Shown one piece after another: positions 7,688 through 16,623 of a DNA stretch of 30,735 bases. Under the pieces are notes generated by a model. The model was not told the origin of the DNA and ran no database searches. It saw nothing but the letters and a program-made list of their open reading frames with translations. Made by a program: the position numbers and the translations under genes. The DNA is taken from positions 1 to 30,735 of the forward strand of contig JBAVOR010000011.1 in assembly GCA_049692255.1 (NCBI GenBank). The letters run 5' to 3'. The stretch is from JBAVOR01 sp049692255 (lineage in GTDB: Bacteria; Babelota; Babeliae; Babelales; JACPOV01). Numbering within the stretch: the first letter of the stretch is position 1; every line of letters starts with the position of its first letter.

Positions 7688-8413
7688 ATGCAGATTCAGA
7701 CCATAATTTTGCAAAATGTTTCCCATTTTTTTAACAGTACGGCAACCAAACGCCTTACGATTCTTGATAATGAATCGATACGCTTTGAAAAGGGGCGGAT
7801 GTATGCCATTACTGGTCATTCAGGAGTAGGAAAATCAACAGTATTGCATATTCTAGGCGGACTTGAAACGCCCTCTGCTGGCACTGTACTGGTTAATGAC
7901 CACTCATGGGCGCAGATGACCGATGCACAGCGAGCACGTATACGAAGCAACTCTCTCGGCATTATATTGCAACAACCATATTTGTTGCCCGATTTAACAG
8001 TGTTAGAAAACTGTATGATCAAAGGGCTTATTGCTCAGTTGCCTGTCGCCGATTGTATGGCACGCGCGCACGAGCTGCTTGCACTGGTGGGGTTAGCAGC
8101 GCATGCAGAGGCGAGGCTGTATACGTTATCTGGAGGGCAACAACAGCGCCTGGCAATTGCGCGTGCGTTATATGGCAAGCCCGATTTTATTTTAGCAGAT
8201 GAACCAACTAGTCATTTAGATGCACATACTAAAGAGGGAGTGATTGCCCTTTTAGTACACGCGGTAAAACAGGTAGGTGCTGGGTTAATTATTAATACCC
8301 ATGACGAAGCCATTTTTTCTTGTATGGATCAAGTATATACTTTGCACAATGGTCATTTAACAGCAACATCAGACACGAGGAAACATCATGAGCATCCGCA
8401 AATCTGTTCTTAA
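7688..8413 (+). CDS. ABC transporter ATP-binding protein, LolD/MacB-like
   Basis: A complete 241-residue ATPase subunit. Visible motifs are Walker A GHSGVGKST (43-51), Q-loop Gln95 in ILQQPYLL, signature LSGGQQQR (147-154), Walker B FILADE (167-172) and switch His205 in NTHDE. The pattern (GGLETPSAGTVLVND, NSLGIILQQPYLLPDLTVLENC) is that of the LolD/MacB/FtsE group, which power lipoprotein release, efflux or cell-division complexes. No permease subunit is adjacent; instead the last 26 bases overlap the start of murJ, implying translational coupling. A permease encoded elsewhere is the simplest explanation. There is no clear ribosome site before the ATG, only TTTTAAG. Confidence 0.9.
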   Translation: MQIQTIILQNVSHFFNSTATKRLTILDNESIRFEKGRMYAITGHSGVGKSTVLHILGGLETPSAGTVLVNDHSWAQMTDAQRARIRSNSLGIILQQPYLLPDLTVLENCMIKGLIAQLPVADCMARAHELLALVGLAAHAEARLYTLSGGQQQRLAIARALYGKPDFILADEPTSHLDAHTKEGVIALLVHAVKQVGAGLIINTHDEAIFSCMDQVYTLHNGHLTATSDTRKHHEHPQICS

Positions 8414-10055
8414 ACAAACGATTCACATCGGCGGTTCTACATTACTCAGTCGCTTGCTTGGATTAGTACGTGAAATATTAATGGCTAACTATTTAGGTCC
8501 GACTGCGTTGGGCGAAGCGTTTATTACGGCATTTAAAATTCCTAATTCACTGCGTAAAATTTTTGCAGAAGGTGCGTTAAGTGTTGCCTTTGTGCCCACA
8601 GCGGTCCAGGTACTTAAAAAAGAGGGAGAGCAGCGGGTAAGTAAACTGATGACCCTGACGCTCCTGCTGTTTGAAAGCGCACTTATTCTTATCTGTTTGT
8701 TGTGCATATGGAAAGCGGTAGCAGTGATCCACGTGATTATGCCCGGTTGGTTCGTAAGTAGCGGCGCTGCGTTCCAATGGAGCACGGTGTTTTATGAACC
8801 AATGCATGCATTACGCCAGCTTGGTGATATGATGCATCATGCATTTTCGAACCACACTGCGTTGCCTGAACAAGTAGCGTATACAGTGCAATTTTTACGT
8901 ATTTTAATGGGATTTATTGTACTTCTTTCGATCAGTGCTCTATTGGCTGGCGCACTGCAAGCGGCACACCACTTTTTGGTGCCAGCACTTTCTCCCGTAC
9001 TACTGAACCTTTCTTTTATTGGGGGATTGTTGGTGTGTATGCGTTGGCAATTAATGCCTACCGTGCTTTGTTGGTGCATTATGGCAGGAGGAGTGGTGCA
9101 ACTTGTACTGCATATGTGGATGTATCGACACTATCAGTTCAGCTTTGCTCGCCCCGATGCGCGTGCATGGCATGATTTTAAAGAGGTATGGAAAAAGTTC
9201 TTGCCTTGCTTGTTGAGCATGAGCATCATGGAGATTTATCTTTTTATTGATACCAGTATCGGCTCTTATTTGCCTACCGGCTCTATCGCATTGATTTATT
9301 ATGCTAATCGATTTATGCAGATCCCGCTGGGGGTAATTGCAAGCGCATTGTCGACCATTCTATTACCTTATTTTGCGCGCGTGGGCACGTATGCGCCGCG
9401 GCGATTAAGTTATTATTTATTCGAATCAGCAAAACTGATTGTATGGGTCATGCTGCCCATAGCGTTAGTCATGGGATTAGTAGCATACGAAATATTTTAT
9501 ACATTATTTTTATCAGCAAAGTTTACCGAAGCGCATGTATTACAAGCGGCTTCTATTTTGCACGCTTCTCTGTATGGCATACTATTCTTTTCGCTCAATA
9601 AAATTTTGCTTAACATTTACTATAGCTTGCACGATACTAAGACCCCTATGTATATTTCAATAATCTGTGTGCTATTAAATGGCATATTCAGTTACTATGG
9701 TATGCAATGGTGGGGGGCATATGGCATAGTACTGGGTACTACTCTTGCTGGCGCTGTACAAACAGCACTTTCGGTGATATTGCTCAAAAAATTTCAGTTT
9801 ACTTTTTATGGGTACCCATTTATACAATTTATGATCCGTTGCTTATTACAGCTAACGATATTGGGCACTGTGTTTGTCGGTGGTGTGCAGCTGATAAAAT
9901 ATATGTTACAACAGCACGGTGGATACCTCGCCACGTTATTATTAAGTAAAATTTGGTTTTGGGGATGGTATGTGCCATGTGCGGGGATTTTTATGCTTCT
10001 GTTATTTAAAACACGCCCCTTTTTTGGTATACAGATTTCATTTTTAGATGCATAA
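8388..10055 (+). CDS. murJ: Lipid II flippase MurJ (MviN)
   Basis: MurJ moves lipid-linked peptidoglycan precursor across the inner membrane. The 555-residue protein shows the family N-terminus (STLLSRLLGLVREILMANYL, then EAFITAFKIPNSLRKIFAEG and LSVAFVPT), with the conserved Arg of LGLVRE and the IPN-LR-FAEGA signature. Around 14 hydrophobic segments run to the C-terminus, as in the MOP flippase fold. Length is slightly above the usual 510-530. The ATG at 8388 has GAGG six bases upstream and lies inside the end of the ABC ATPase gene. Its presence indicates that the organism still makes peptidoglycan. Confidence 0.95.
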   Translation: MSIRKSVLKQTIHIGGSTLLSRLLGLVREILMANYLGPTALGEAFITAFKIPNSLRKIFAEGALSVAFVPTAVQVLKKEGEQRVSKLMTLTLLLFESALILICLLCIWKAVAVIHVIMPGWFVSSGAAFQWSTVFYEPMHALRQLGDMMHHAFSNHTALPEQVAYTVQFLRILMGFIVLLSISALLAGALQAAHHFLVPALSPVLLNLSFIGGLLVCMRWQLMPTVLCWCIMAGGVVQLVLHMWMYRHYQFSFARPDARAWHDFKEVWKKFLPCLLSMSIMEIYLFIDTSIGSYLPTGSIALIYYANRFMQIPLGVIASALSTILLPYFARVGTYAPRRLSYYLFESAKLIVWVMLPIALVMGLVAYEIFYTLFLSAKFTEAHVLQAASILHASLYGILFFSLNKILLNIYYSLHDTKTPMYISIICVLLNGIFSYYGMQWWGAYGIVLGTTLAGAVQTALSVILLKKFQFTFYGYPFIQFMIRCLLQLTILGTVFVGGVQLIKYMLQQHGGYLATLLLSKIWFWGWYVPCAGIFMLLLFKTRPFFGIQISFLDA

Positions 10056-10092
10056 TAAAGGGCTAATTAACCCATAACATAAGGAATTTTTC

Positions 10093-10302
10093 ATGAAATA
10101 CCTATTCATTTCATTATTTTGTATAACTAGTGCAGTGTCTTTGTTCGGTACTGTTGATGATTTCGAAGCAATACGAAAAGCAGAAGATCGTGCTTGGCGT
10201 ATTGCTCTTGTTCAAATGAGCAAGGATGCTAAAGCAGCTGAAGATAAAGCAAAGGAACTGATCTTTTTCATTAATGAGCTGCAAAAAAAAATAACCAAGT
10301 AA
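10093..10302 (+). CDS. Small secreted helical protein
   Basis: A 69-residue protein, 37 bases after murJ, with AAGGA eight bases before the ATG. The first ~19 residues (MKYLFISLFCITSAVSLFG) form a signal peptide. The remaining 50 residues are charged and entirely helix-favouring (DDFEAIRKAEDRAWRIAL, then AAEDKAKELIFFINELQKK), so it may be a small coiled-coil periplasmic or secreted protein. No family recognised. The following gene is also secreted, and a 14-base direct repeat lies between them. Confidence 0.7.
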   Translation: MKYLFISLFCITSAVSLFGTVDDFEAIRKAEDRAWRIALVQMSKDAKAAEDKAKELIFFINELQKKITK

Positions 10303-10338
10303 TCTCAAAAAAATAATTGTTAATTAATCTCAAAAAAA
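10300..10338 (+). repeat. 14-base direct repeat
   Basis: TAATCTCAAAAAAA occurs at 10300-10313, including the stop codon of the upstream gene, and again at 10325-10338, just before the ribosome site of the next gene. The copies are 11 bases apart and suggest a small local duplication. Confidence 0.6.
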
Positions 10339-10350
10339 GGAGAGTGGAGC

Positions 10351-10857
10351 ATGCTTATAGCACGCACACTAGTATGCATTTGTTGTTGTATTTTGACCCC
10401 AATACACGCAGCAGAAAAGAATGGAAAGTATCGAGCTCTATCAGAACATGCAGAAAATGCTGAGACACCAAAAATATGTAGTAGAAGGAATAAAGAATTT
10501 TTGAATTCTTTAATGCCTGCCAAAGAAAAGAAGAGATGGTTCGGGACTAAACAGAAGCAAGAATCTGAAAATGATATGCATGCTATTGCTCTTACTAACC
10601 AACAATACCAATTACTCGATGATCGTATTTCAATTACTACGAGTGTATTAGAAGGTAGTACTGCGATAGATCTAAAGTCTGTTCCTGCTGTTATGGCATG
10701 GGAAGAATCGATGCCCCCTATCTCGCCGTCGATCTGGTCACCATCAGAAAGCAAAACGTTGTTACGACAATTGATTACATTGAACAAATATTATAGTACA
10801 GAGTTCACGCGAAGAATTGTAGTAAAGCCAACAGGAAACGCAATAAAAGATGAATAA
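10351..10857 (+). CDS. Secreted hypothetical protein
   Basis: A 168-residue protein with an AAAGGAGAG ribosome site and a Cys-rich signal peptide (MLIARTLVCICCCILTPIHA, cleavage before AEKN). The mature part is polar and basic at first (KRWFGTKQKQESENDMHAIA) with no further membrane segment. I recognise no domain. The ATG of the Nudix gene overlaps its last eight bases, so the two are likely one transcription unit although their roles look unrelated. Confidence 0.65.
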   Translation: MLIARTLVCICCCILTPIHAAEKNGKYRALSEHAENAETPKICSRRNKEFLNSLMPAKEKKRWFGTKQKQESENDMHAIALTNQQYQLLDDRISITTSVLEGSTAIDLKSVPAVMAWEESMPPISPSIWSPSESKTLLRQLITLNKYYSTEFTRRIVVKPTGNAIKDE

Positions 10858-11287
10858 CATGGCAGTAGCACAAGAATATTCCGCAGGCATTATTGTTTTT
10901 ACCGATACGGTGTCTCCGGGTAAGCGGTTATATTTACTGCTGCATTACACTTCAGGCCATTGGGATTTTGCCAAAGGGCATATCGAAGGCGCGGAAACTA
11001 AAGAAGAAGCAGCGTATCGTGAATTATTTGAAGAAGCGGGCATTCATGCGACGCTTTTTGCCGATTTTATGGAAACGATTCAGTATTGGCTTACCAATAA
11101 ACGGCATGAAAGAGTAAAAAAAGAGGTCTATTTTTTTGTTGGGCGCGCTATAGAAACTGAGGTAAAACTATCGCATGAGCATATCGATTTTGCCTGGCTA
11201 AGCTATACGCAAGCAATGGAATGGCTTACGTATCAAAACGCACGAGATATTTTGACTTTAGCAGATGAATTTCTGCGGCTTAAATAA
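10850..11287 (+). CDS. Nudix hydrolase, Ap4A-hydrolase-like
   Basis: A complete 145-residue Nudix protein. The 23-residue Nudix box GX5EX7REUXEEXGU is intact at residues 43-65, with Gly43, Glu49, Arg57, Glu58, Glu61, Glu62 and Gly64; the glutamates bind the catalytic metal. The context around it (LYLLLHYTSGHWDFAKGHIE, later VYFFVGRAIE) resembles asymmetric bis(5'-nucleosyl)-tetraphosphatases, which split Ap4A to ATP and AMP. The substrate is family inference; other dinucleoside or nucleotide substrates are possible. Start is the ATG at 10850, or the in-frame ATG at 10859. No signal peptide, so cytoplasmic, unlike the gene just upstream. Confidence 0.88.
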   Translation: MNNMAVAQEYSAGIIVFTDTVSPGKRLYLLLHYTSGHWDFAKGHIEGAETKEEAAYRELFEEAGIHATLFADFMETIQYWLTNKRHERVKKEVYFFVGRAIETEVKLSHEHIDFAWLSYTQAMEWLTYQNARDILTLADEFLRLK

Positions 11288-11433
11288 CCGCTCAGAAATG
11301 AATGATTAAGAAGGGCTATTAAAAAGAGTGCGGAGATTGAATTGGGTAGAAGAAAGTGTGAAATTTGAGTGGATTTTTTATTTCTATAGTCGAGGCTTCG
11401 TTTTTTAACGCTTTCACTTGCGTTTCAGCTAAA

Positions 11434-11520
11434 CTACGCCGGGCAGTCTACGTTATCGTACTATTATTTTTTTCTGCCTTACTGGCCGTGCCATACGAAG
11501 CTCGTGTAACGAGCGAAGTA

Positions 11521-11523
<3 letters not shown>
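11434..11523. repeat. Palindromic repeat (copy B) reaching into the tRNA 3' end
   Basis: The 233-base gap between the Nudix gene and tRNA-fMet has no credible gene. It holds a palindrome at 11491-11523: outer arms CCATAC/GTATGG (6 bp), a symmetric TTC/TTC internal loop on the minus strand, inner arms GCTCG/CGAGC (5 bp), and a five-base loop. The same design recurs twice near 24400. The last three bases, 11521-11523, are also the CCA end of the tRNA. A fragment at 11434-11446 (CTACGCCGGGCAG) matches 12 of 13 bases with a piece of the 24440-24461 element. Confidence 0.6.
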
Positions 11524-11597
<74 letters not shown>

Positions 11598-11650
11598 ATC
11601 AAATTTGTTATGAAGCTAGTCAATGGACTACTAGTAAACTTCAGTATCAT

Positions 11651-11668
11651 AAAGAGTAGTCTCTTTTT
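11651..11668 (+). terminator. Weak hairpin with T-tract between tRNA and acpS
   Basis: AAAGAG (11651-11656) pairs with CTCTTT (11661-11666) across a four-base loop and runs into a short T-tract. It sits in the 186-base gap upstream of tRNA-fMet and downstream of acpS. The T-tract is on the plus strand, while both neighbours are on the minus strand, so function is uncertain. Nothing else is recognisable in this gap. Confidence 0.3.
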
Positions 11669-11783
11669 ATTCTTTGTCAACCGTATCTGGTGTGTTTGTT
11701 ATATTTCTAATACTGCTCGATTTCAATATCTTTTGCGAAAGGCATGGAGTGGAGGGTTTTGTGTTAATGCAAATTGAAAACAA

Positions 11784-12185
11784 TTATTGTGTCGCTTGTT
11801 GTAATACTACTATAGCAGTTCCGTATTCAGGAGTATGGCTCAGTGATACGAAGCATATAAGCGCACTGGTCTGCTGAGGGTATGCAAGAGCGTGCCAATC
11901 AATGGCAAGCTGGGGGGCACCCGTGCTTGCATGGGTAACCCAAATATGTTTAGCCACAGAACGAAATGGCTTGTGCCACTCTGGCGCATGGCTTGAAAGC
12001 GCCTTGTACGCAGCTTCTTTTGCTGCAAATCGTGTAGCAAAACGTTGTGCGCTTAGGGCAGGCTCTTGGCAACAGTAAGCAATTTCTTGTTCATGAAATA
12101 TGGTGCGGAGTGAGTCGTTGGGATCGATAGCAACTGATACAAATCGACTGCAAGCGACCAGATCGGTGCCTATGCCCACAATCAT
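11784..12185 (-). CDS. acpS: Holo-[acyl-carrier-protein] synthase
   Basis: AcpS transfers 4'-phosphopantetheine from CoA to the carrier protein, activating fatty-acid synthesis. The 133-residue protein has the family start MIVGIGTDLV with metal-binding Asp8, the central motif RFAAKEAAYKAL with metal-binding Glu, and the C-terminal SLSHTPEYGTAIVVL. Length is normal (120-135). The ATG overlaps the stop of the YifB-like gene by four bases, so translation is probably coupled. It implies that a fatty-acid pathway, or at least ACP, is retained. Confidence 0.93.
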   Translation of the reverse strand: MIVGIGTDLVACSRFVSVAIDPNDSLRTIFHEQEIAYCCQEPALSAQRFATRFAAKEAAYKALSSHAPEWHKPFRSVAKHIWVTHASTGAPQLAIDWHALAYPQQTSALICFVSLSHTPEYGTAIVVLQQATQ

Positions 12186-13723
12186 GAGCGCATCTTTTCC
12201 ATATATTGATCTACAGAGCGGTAGAATATCGCTTCTTTAATATGGGGCACATCAATGATGTCTGCATCTGCCAAGTCTGCAATAGTGCGTGCTACTTTTA
12301 AGAGCTTATGGTAGCCGCGCATACTCAAATGCAACGCATCAAACACTTTTTTAACTAACTGCTCTGCTGCATCGGTTAATACGCAAAACTGTTCAACTTG
12401 ATCACTACTCATGATGCCATTATAAATGCTAGATGAGTTGAAGCGTTGCTGTTGCCTAACCAGTGCACGTATTACTTGTGCGTGTAACTGCGCAGAACTT
12501 GAAGGTTCGGAGGCCTTATTTTTAAGCGTATCATATTCCACCGATTGAATAGTAATTTGCAGATCAATACGATCAAGCAATGGTCCTGATAATTTTTTTA
12601 AGTATCGTTCAATAGAACCTGGTGCACAGATACAGGCCTTTTTGGCGTCACCTAAAAATCCACAAGGGCAGGGGTTAAGGGCAGCCACTAATAAAAAAGA
12701 CGCGGGATAGGTAATGGTATGGTTTGCGCGTGCAATAGAAACCGATTTGTTTTCTAATGGTTGACGCAACACTTCGAGCGTTTCTCGTTTAAATTCGGTC
12801 AGTTCATCTAAAAATAAGATGCCGTTGTGCGATAAACTTATTTCACCCGGTTGCGGAAATGATCCACCGCCAACCAACCCAGCCTGTGAAATGGTGTGAT
12901 GCGGATTGCGAAACGGTCGCTCAGCAACGAGTGAGTGTTCAGCAAGTTTGCCGCTAATCGAATAGATTTTACTCGTTTGAATCATTTCGTCAAAATTCAT
13001 AGGGGGCATAATGGAAGGTAATCGTTTAGCCAACATCGTTTTACCAGCGCCTGGAGGTCCCATAAATAAAATATTATGTTTACCCGCTGCAGCAATTAAT
13101 AGTGCGCGTTTTGCTTGTTCTTGCCCTTTCACTTGTGCAAAATCGAGTGCTGTATCGCGCAATGCATTAAATGCATGCGGGTTATGCGCTGTTGGCGCAA
13201 TCGATGCTTCACCGCGCAAGTGAGTAATCAGTTCTACCAAGTTGCGTGTAGCAATCACTTCTATGCCAGGAATTAATGATGCTTCTTGTGCATTTTCAAA
13301 CGGTACGATCAACCGTTTTTTGCCTAAGCGCTGCGCATCATAAGCGAATGCTAAAATTCCTTTGACTGCGCGAATGGAGCCATCAAGCGACAGTTCTCCT
13401 AAAAATAAGGTTTCGTTTAAAAATTCTTTTGATAATGGAATCTGGTTACTTGCTTGCAGAATACCAATTGCAATGGGCAGATCGAATAATGTGCCTTCTT
13501 TTTTTAAATCTGCAGGAGCTAAATTAACGGTAATTTTTCGCTCAGGAAGGCGTATGCCGCTATTTTTAAGTGCAGTGGTGATGCGCTGCTTGCTTTCTTT
13601 AATAGCAGTATCAGGAAGGCCGACAATAAAAAACTGTAACATGCCTAATGACAGATCAACTTCGACCTGCACGAGATGTGCTTCTACGCCAATGGTAGTT
13701 GCTGAGAAAATAGATGTATGCAT
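12182..13723 (-). CDS. YifB/ComM-family Mg-chelatase-like AAA+ ATPase
   Basis: A complete 513-residue protein of the YifB/ComM family. It has the N-terminal Lon-protease-like fold (about 1-170; FFIVGLPDTAIKESKQRI, LAPADLKKEGTLFDLPIA, LFLGELSLDG), the AAA+ domain with Walker A MGPPGAGKT (221-229) and Walker B NGILFLDEL, and the C-terminal Mg-chelatase region (LNPCPCGFLGD, SGPLLDRIDLQI, MRGYHKLLKVARTIADL). ComM of naturally competent bacteria is a helicase promoting branch migration during integration of transformed DNA; the wider family role is less certain. No other competence gene is in the window. Upstream is a 178-base gap shared with the divergent secreted-protein operon. Confidence 0.92.
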   Translation of the reverse strand: MHTSIFSATTIGVEAHLVQVEVDLSLGMLQFFIVGLPDTAIKESKQRITTALKNSGIRLPERKITVNLAPADLKKEGTLFDLPIAIGILQASNQIPLSKEFLNETLFLGELSLDGSIRAVKGILAFAYDAQRLGKKRLIVPFENAQEASLIPGIEVIATRNLVELITHLRGEASIAPTAHNPHAFNALRDTALDFAQVKGQEQAKRALLIAAAGKHNILFMGPPGAGKTMLAKRLPSIMPPMNFDEMIQTSKIYSISGKLAEHSLVAERPFRNPHHTISQAGLVGGGSFPQPGEISLSHNGILFLDELTEFKRETLEVLRQPLENKSVSIARANHTITYPASFLLVAALNPCPCGFLGDAKKACICAPGSIERYLKKLSGPLLDRIDLQITIQSVEYDTLKNKASEPSSSAQLHAQVIRALVRQQQRFNSSSIYNGIMSSDQVEQFCVLTDAAEQLVKKVFDALHLSMRGYHKLLKVARTIADLADADIIDVPHIKEAIFYRSVDQYMEKMRS

Positions 13724-13901
13724 GATTCCCTAAAATTGAGTTTGACTAATATCCCCTATAGATCAGGAGTATGCCATACATTTATTGTTTTGCAAGCCGA
13801 TTGCGCTTTTTTTGACGCAATAATAACCGATGGGATTTTTTTTAAAAATCCTTACACTAATACTATTTAAAAGAAACAAAAATAGACAGATAGGTATAGC
13901 T

Positions 13902-16592
13902 ATGAAGCCCATGCATCGATTAAGTTCTCTTATCGTTGGTTTGTATTGCATCACTGCAGTTGCTGATTCTCCTCTTTTTACTATTAAGAACTATATATAT
14001 GAAGGATGCGCGCGCACATACTTAGCATCACAAGATGCAGGTGCGGGCACCTATGCATTAACGAGCTGGCATAATGATGTTGCTACTGGCTTAGCGCATG
14101 AAAAAATAACATTAAACCGCATTGCCGATCAACCGAACCCGTTTTACAATGCAGCAATTTCTCATTTGACCTTGTACCACAAGTTTCCGCTCGTTATTAC
14201 CAAAGATACCCCTATTTTATATGGTATTGCCTCATTGGCCACCGATAAAGAGCCGATGCGCGTACTGAGTAGCGCACCAGTAGCAGATGCGCAAGCAGCA
14301 ACAAGCGCAGGTATCGTTGGCATTGCACCTTTTTTTGAATTTCATAAGAATGACACGGTAACCTATTACCTGCTGGCAGTTAAATCACATGATGGGGTAT
14401 GGGGAGATAATAATGCGGGCCTTGCCGTTGTTAAGGTGCATAAGACACAAGAAGAAGGAAAAGAGCATGAGGCTATGTCTGTGCTCGACGCTACCACTGG
14501 CGCTATCGATGGTAACTGCGCTATGGGTTTAGGAGCAATCAAAGAAATTATCGATTACAATGGTGGCCTAGCAGAGGTTGTGCCGCATGAAGAGCTATCT
14601 CTTTCTTGGGAGCCACTATTTAACCGCGTGTTCATTCCGGTACATGTCAAAACAAAATCTACTGCTGCCAGCGATCAAGGGGCGTGCGGCTTGCTGATTG
14701 CGCAAATGCAAGATGACAAGCTTGTGCTATACCCTGCGCTCGATTGTTCCTTGATGAACTCGGCAATGAATGGCATTATTGGTGCGGTTGGCCCCAATAA
14801 AGAAGTGTATATACGCAAACTGTTTTCGCTGTACACCAGTACTGATCTGCCGTACTTAATAGTGTGGGGTGGTGCTGGCGATGCGCAAGAAACGGCTGGT
14901 AAAGTGTACGCGTTACCGTTGGTAAATGCATCAACTATAATGCCGAAGCGCATGTTGGCACATGCATACAATCACGGGGCCATTGCCGCACAAGACAGTG
15001 CTATTGCTGTCCGGTATGCGGGTGGCGTGCGGGGGCGATTTAAAGATCGACAATTTATTAACATACCGCAGGAAGCAGAACAACTGTCGCAAGCAGATAA
15101 CCCCGCATGCACTGTTGGCGCCGGATATGCATTGCCTGGCCCTATTAATGATATAATTACCATTAAAGATTGTGTGTATGGTATAGTCAGTTGCAATCAA
15201 GAGCAGCATGTGTACTATTCGCGCCCTTTGTTTAATACAGAAGGAGCTATTGCTGCATGGACTCCATGGAAACGGTGTGGTTACGAACATACCCATGTGC
15301 GTGGGGTGAGCTTATTTGACCGCTCACCAGAGCCGATCTTTTTTTCTTCATCGCCAGAAACATTGTGGATGCAGCGCGTGACGCATTGGCAAATGGCACA
15401 GAACGACGAATCTTCTTACAAAACAGTACAGAATTTTATTGAACAAGAGTTCAGCGAGCGAGCAGGCGGCTTGCAAGCATTGCAATGCTATGCCGGTGAT
15501 ACGCCAGGATTAGGTGGACAACAACCTGCTGCATTACTTGCATTGCTTGGCAAAGGGCGTTGTGCGTTCGTGTGTATTGGCGCTGCACAAGAAGGAGTTA
15601 TGCGCTCAACTCTTGGCACGCAACAGGAACAGTATCTGCTGTGGCACGATGATGCATTGCGCACCGTTGGGCATCTGACTACGAGCGCTGTAGTGCATGA
15701 TGATACACAAGCATGGCTGGCAGTGGGAGGAGTGCATGGTTTGGCAGTATGCGCTGATATTGATGGTAATGGATGGTCATTGTCAGAAGGATTTATGGCT
15801 TCCAGTGAACGATATAAAAATAATCAGTTTGTGCGCGTGGGAACATTTGAGCATATCAAGGAGTTAGTCGTGCAAGGGGAGCAGTTATTTGTGTTAACAC
15901 GCCACGCGTTGTTCCGCGTGCATACCCACGGTTCTCTGGAGCAATGGTCTATAGATTGCATCAGCAAGAGCGACGAGCACACTGGCAACTTTATGCAGTT
16001 GATTATTCATGGTCCATTAGCAATAATAGGCACTACGCAAGGAATATATCGTACTGTTAATACGGTTGATGTGCGTACGGCGAATGTTGCTGAACTGTGC
16101 GTGGTGCCGGTTCCACGGCGTGTCCCGTGGATGGTAAATCAGATATATGCGCTTAGTTCTGCACGTGATGATGCGCACATAGATCATCGACAGCTGTATG
16201 TGTTGGGCTCATCGCCGTTGATGCAAGAATCATTTTTGTTTCGTTTATTTGTGCGCGACCCGCGCACGTATGGGGTGCATGACGATACGGTATCGATTTT
16301 ACAAGAATATTGTTGTCCGCATGAACTAACTCCCTACATTACTTTTTTTGAGCATCGTGCTCATTGTGTTACGAATGGCATAGTACATTTGAGTTGTACT
16401 GCCAAAACGAATCCATTAGCGCATGTGCTTCCTTCGTTTATTACCGGCAAGCAGTTGCCGTCTGATAGAGGGTATACGCCAACGCTTTATTGGCCATCAA
16501 AACCGATTGCTATTCATAGTATTGTAGAAAATGAAGTAACCGGTGAATGGCTCATGGCAAGCACAGCGGGCATAGCAGTATATAAAACATAA
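13902..16592 (+). CDS. Large secreted protein, probably beta-propeller-like
   Basis: An 896-residue protein of unknown function. I place the start at 13902, which gives a signal peptide (MKPMHRLSSLIVGLYCITAVA, then DSPLF); the frame is open for 24 more codons upstream with no ribosome site. The body is rich in short beta strands and Gly turns with no membrane segment. Recurrent units near the C-terminus such as AWLAVGGVHGLAVC, GPLAIIGTTQGIYRT and GEWLMASTAGIAVYKT look like propeller blades of the type seen in periplasmic sensor domains. Many cysteines suggest disulphides. It is seven bases upstream of an outer-membrane barrel gene, so the two may form a surface or outer-membrane assembly. Confidence 0.7.
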   Translation: MKPMHRLSSLIVGLYCITAVADSPLFTIKNYIYEGCARTYLASQDAGAGTYALTSWHNDVATGLAHEKITLNRIADQPNPFYNAAISHLTLYHKFPLVITKDTPILYGIASLATDKEPMRVLSSAPVADAQAATSAGIVGIAPFFEFHKNDTVTYYLLAVKSHDGVWGDNNAGLAVVKVHKTQEEGKEHEAMSVLDATTGAIDGNCAMGLGAIKEIIDYNGGLAEVVPHEELSLSWEPLFNRVFIPVHVKTKSTAASDQGACGLLIAQMQDDKLVLYPALDCSLMNSAMNGIIGAVGPNKEVYIRKLFSLYTSTDLPYLIVWGGAGDAQETAGKVYALPLVNASTIMPKRMLAHAYNHGAIAAQDSAIAVRYAGGVRGRFKDRQFINIPQEAEQLSQADNPACTVGAGYALPGPINDIITIKDCVYGIVSCNQEQHVYYSRPLFNTEGAIAAWTPWKRCGYEHTHVRGVSLFDRSPEPIFFSSSPETLWMQRVTHWQMAQNDESSYKTVQNFIEQEFSERAGGLQALQCYAGDTPGLGGQQPAALLALLGKGRCAFVCIGAAQEGVMRSTLGTQQEQYLLWHDDALRTVGHLTTSAVVHDDTQAWLAVGGVHGLAVCADIDGNGWSLSEGFMASSERYKNNQFVRVGTFEHIKELVVQGEQLFVLTRHALFRVHTHGSLEQWSIDCISKSDEHTGNFMQLIIHGPLAIIGTTQGIYRTVNTVDVRTANVAELCVVPVPRRVPWMVNQIYALSSARDDAHIDHRQLYVLGSSPLMQESFLFRLFVRDPRTYGVHDDTVSILQEYCCPHELTPYITFFEHRAHCVTNGIVHLSCTAKTNPLAHVLPSFITGKQLPSDRGYTPTLYWPSKPIAIHSIVENEVTGEWLMASTAGIAVYKT

Positions 16593-16623
16593 ACTAATTT
16601 TGAGTACAAGGAATAAGCTGAAA

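Noticed and set aside
11646..11680. TTGACA (11680-11675) and TATGAT (11651-11646) on the minus strand as the tRNA-fMet promoter
   Set aside because: The spacing is 23 bases, too long for a normal sigma-70 promoter.
13800..13821. ATTGCG/CGCAAT inverted repeat as terminator or operator between yifB and the secreted-protein gene
   Set aside because: The stem is only six bases with a ten-base loop, and no plus-strand gene ends there; too weak to claim.
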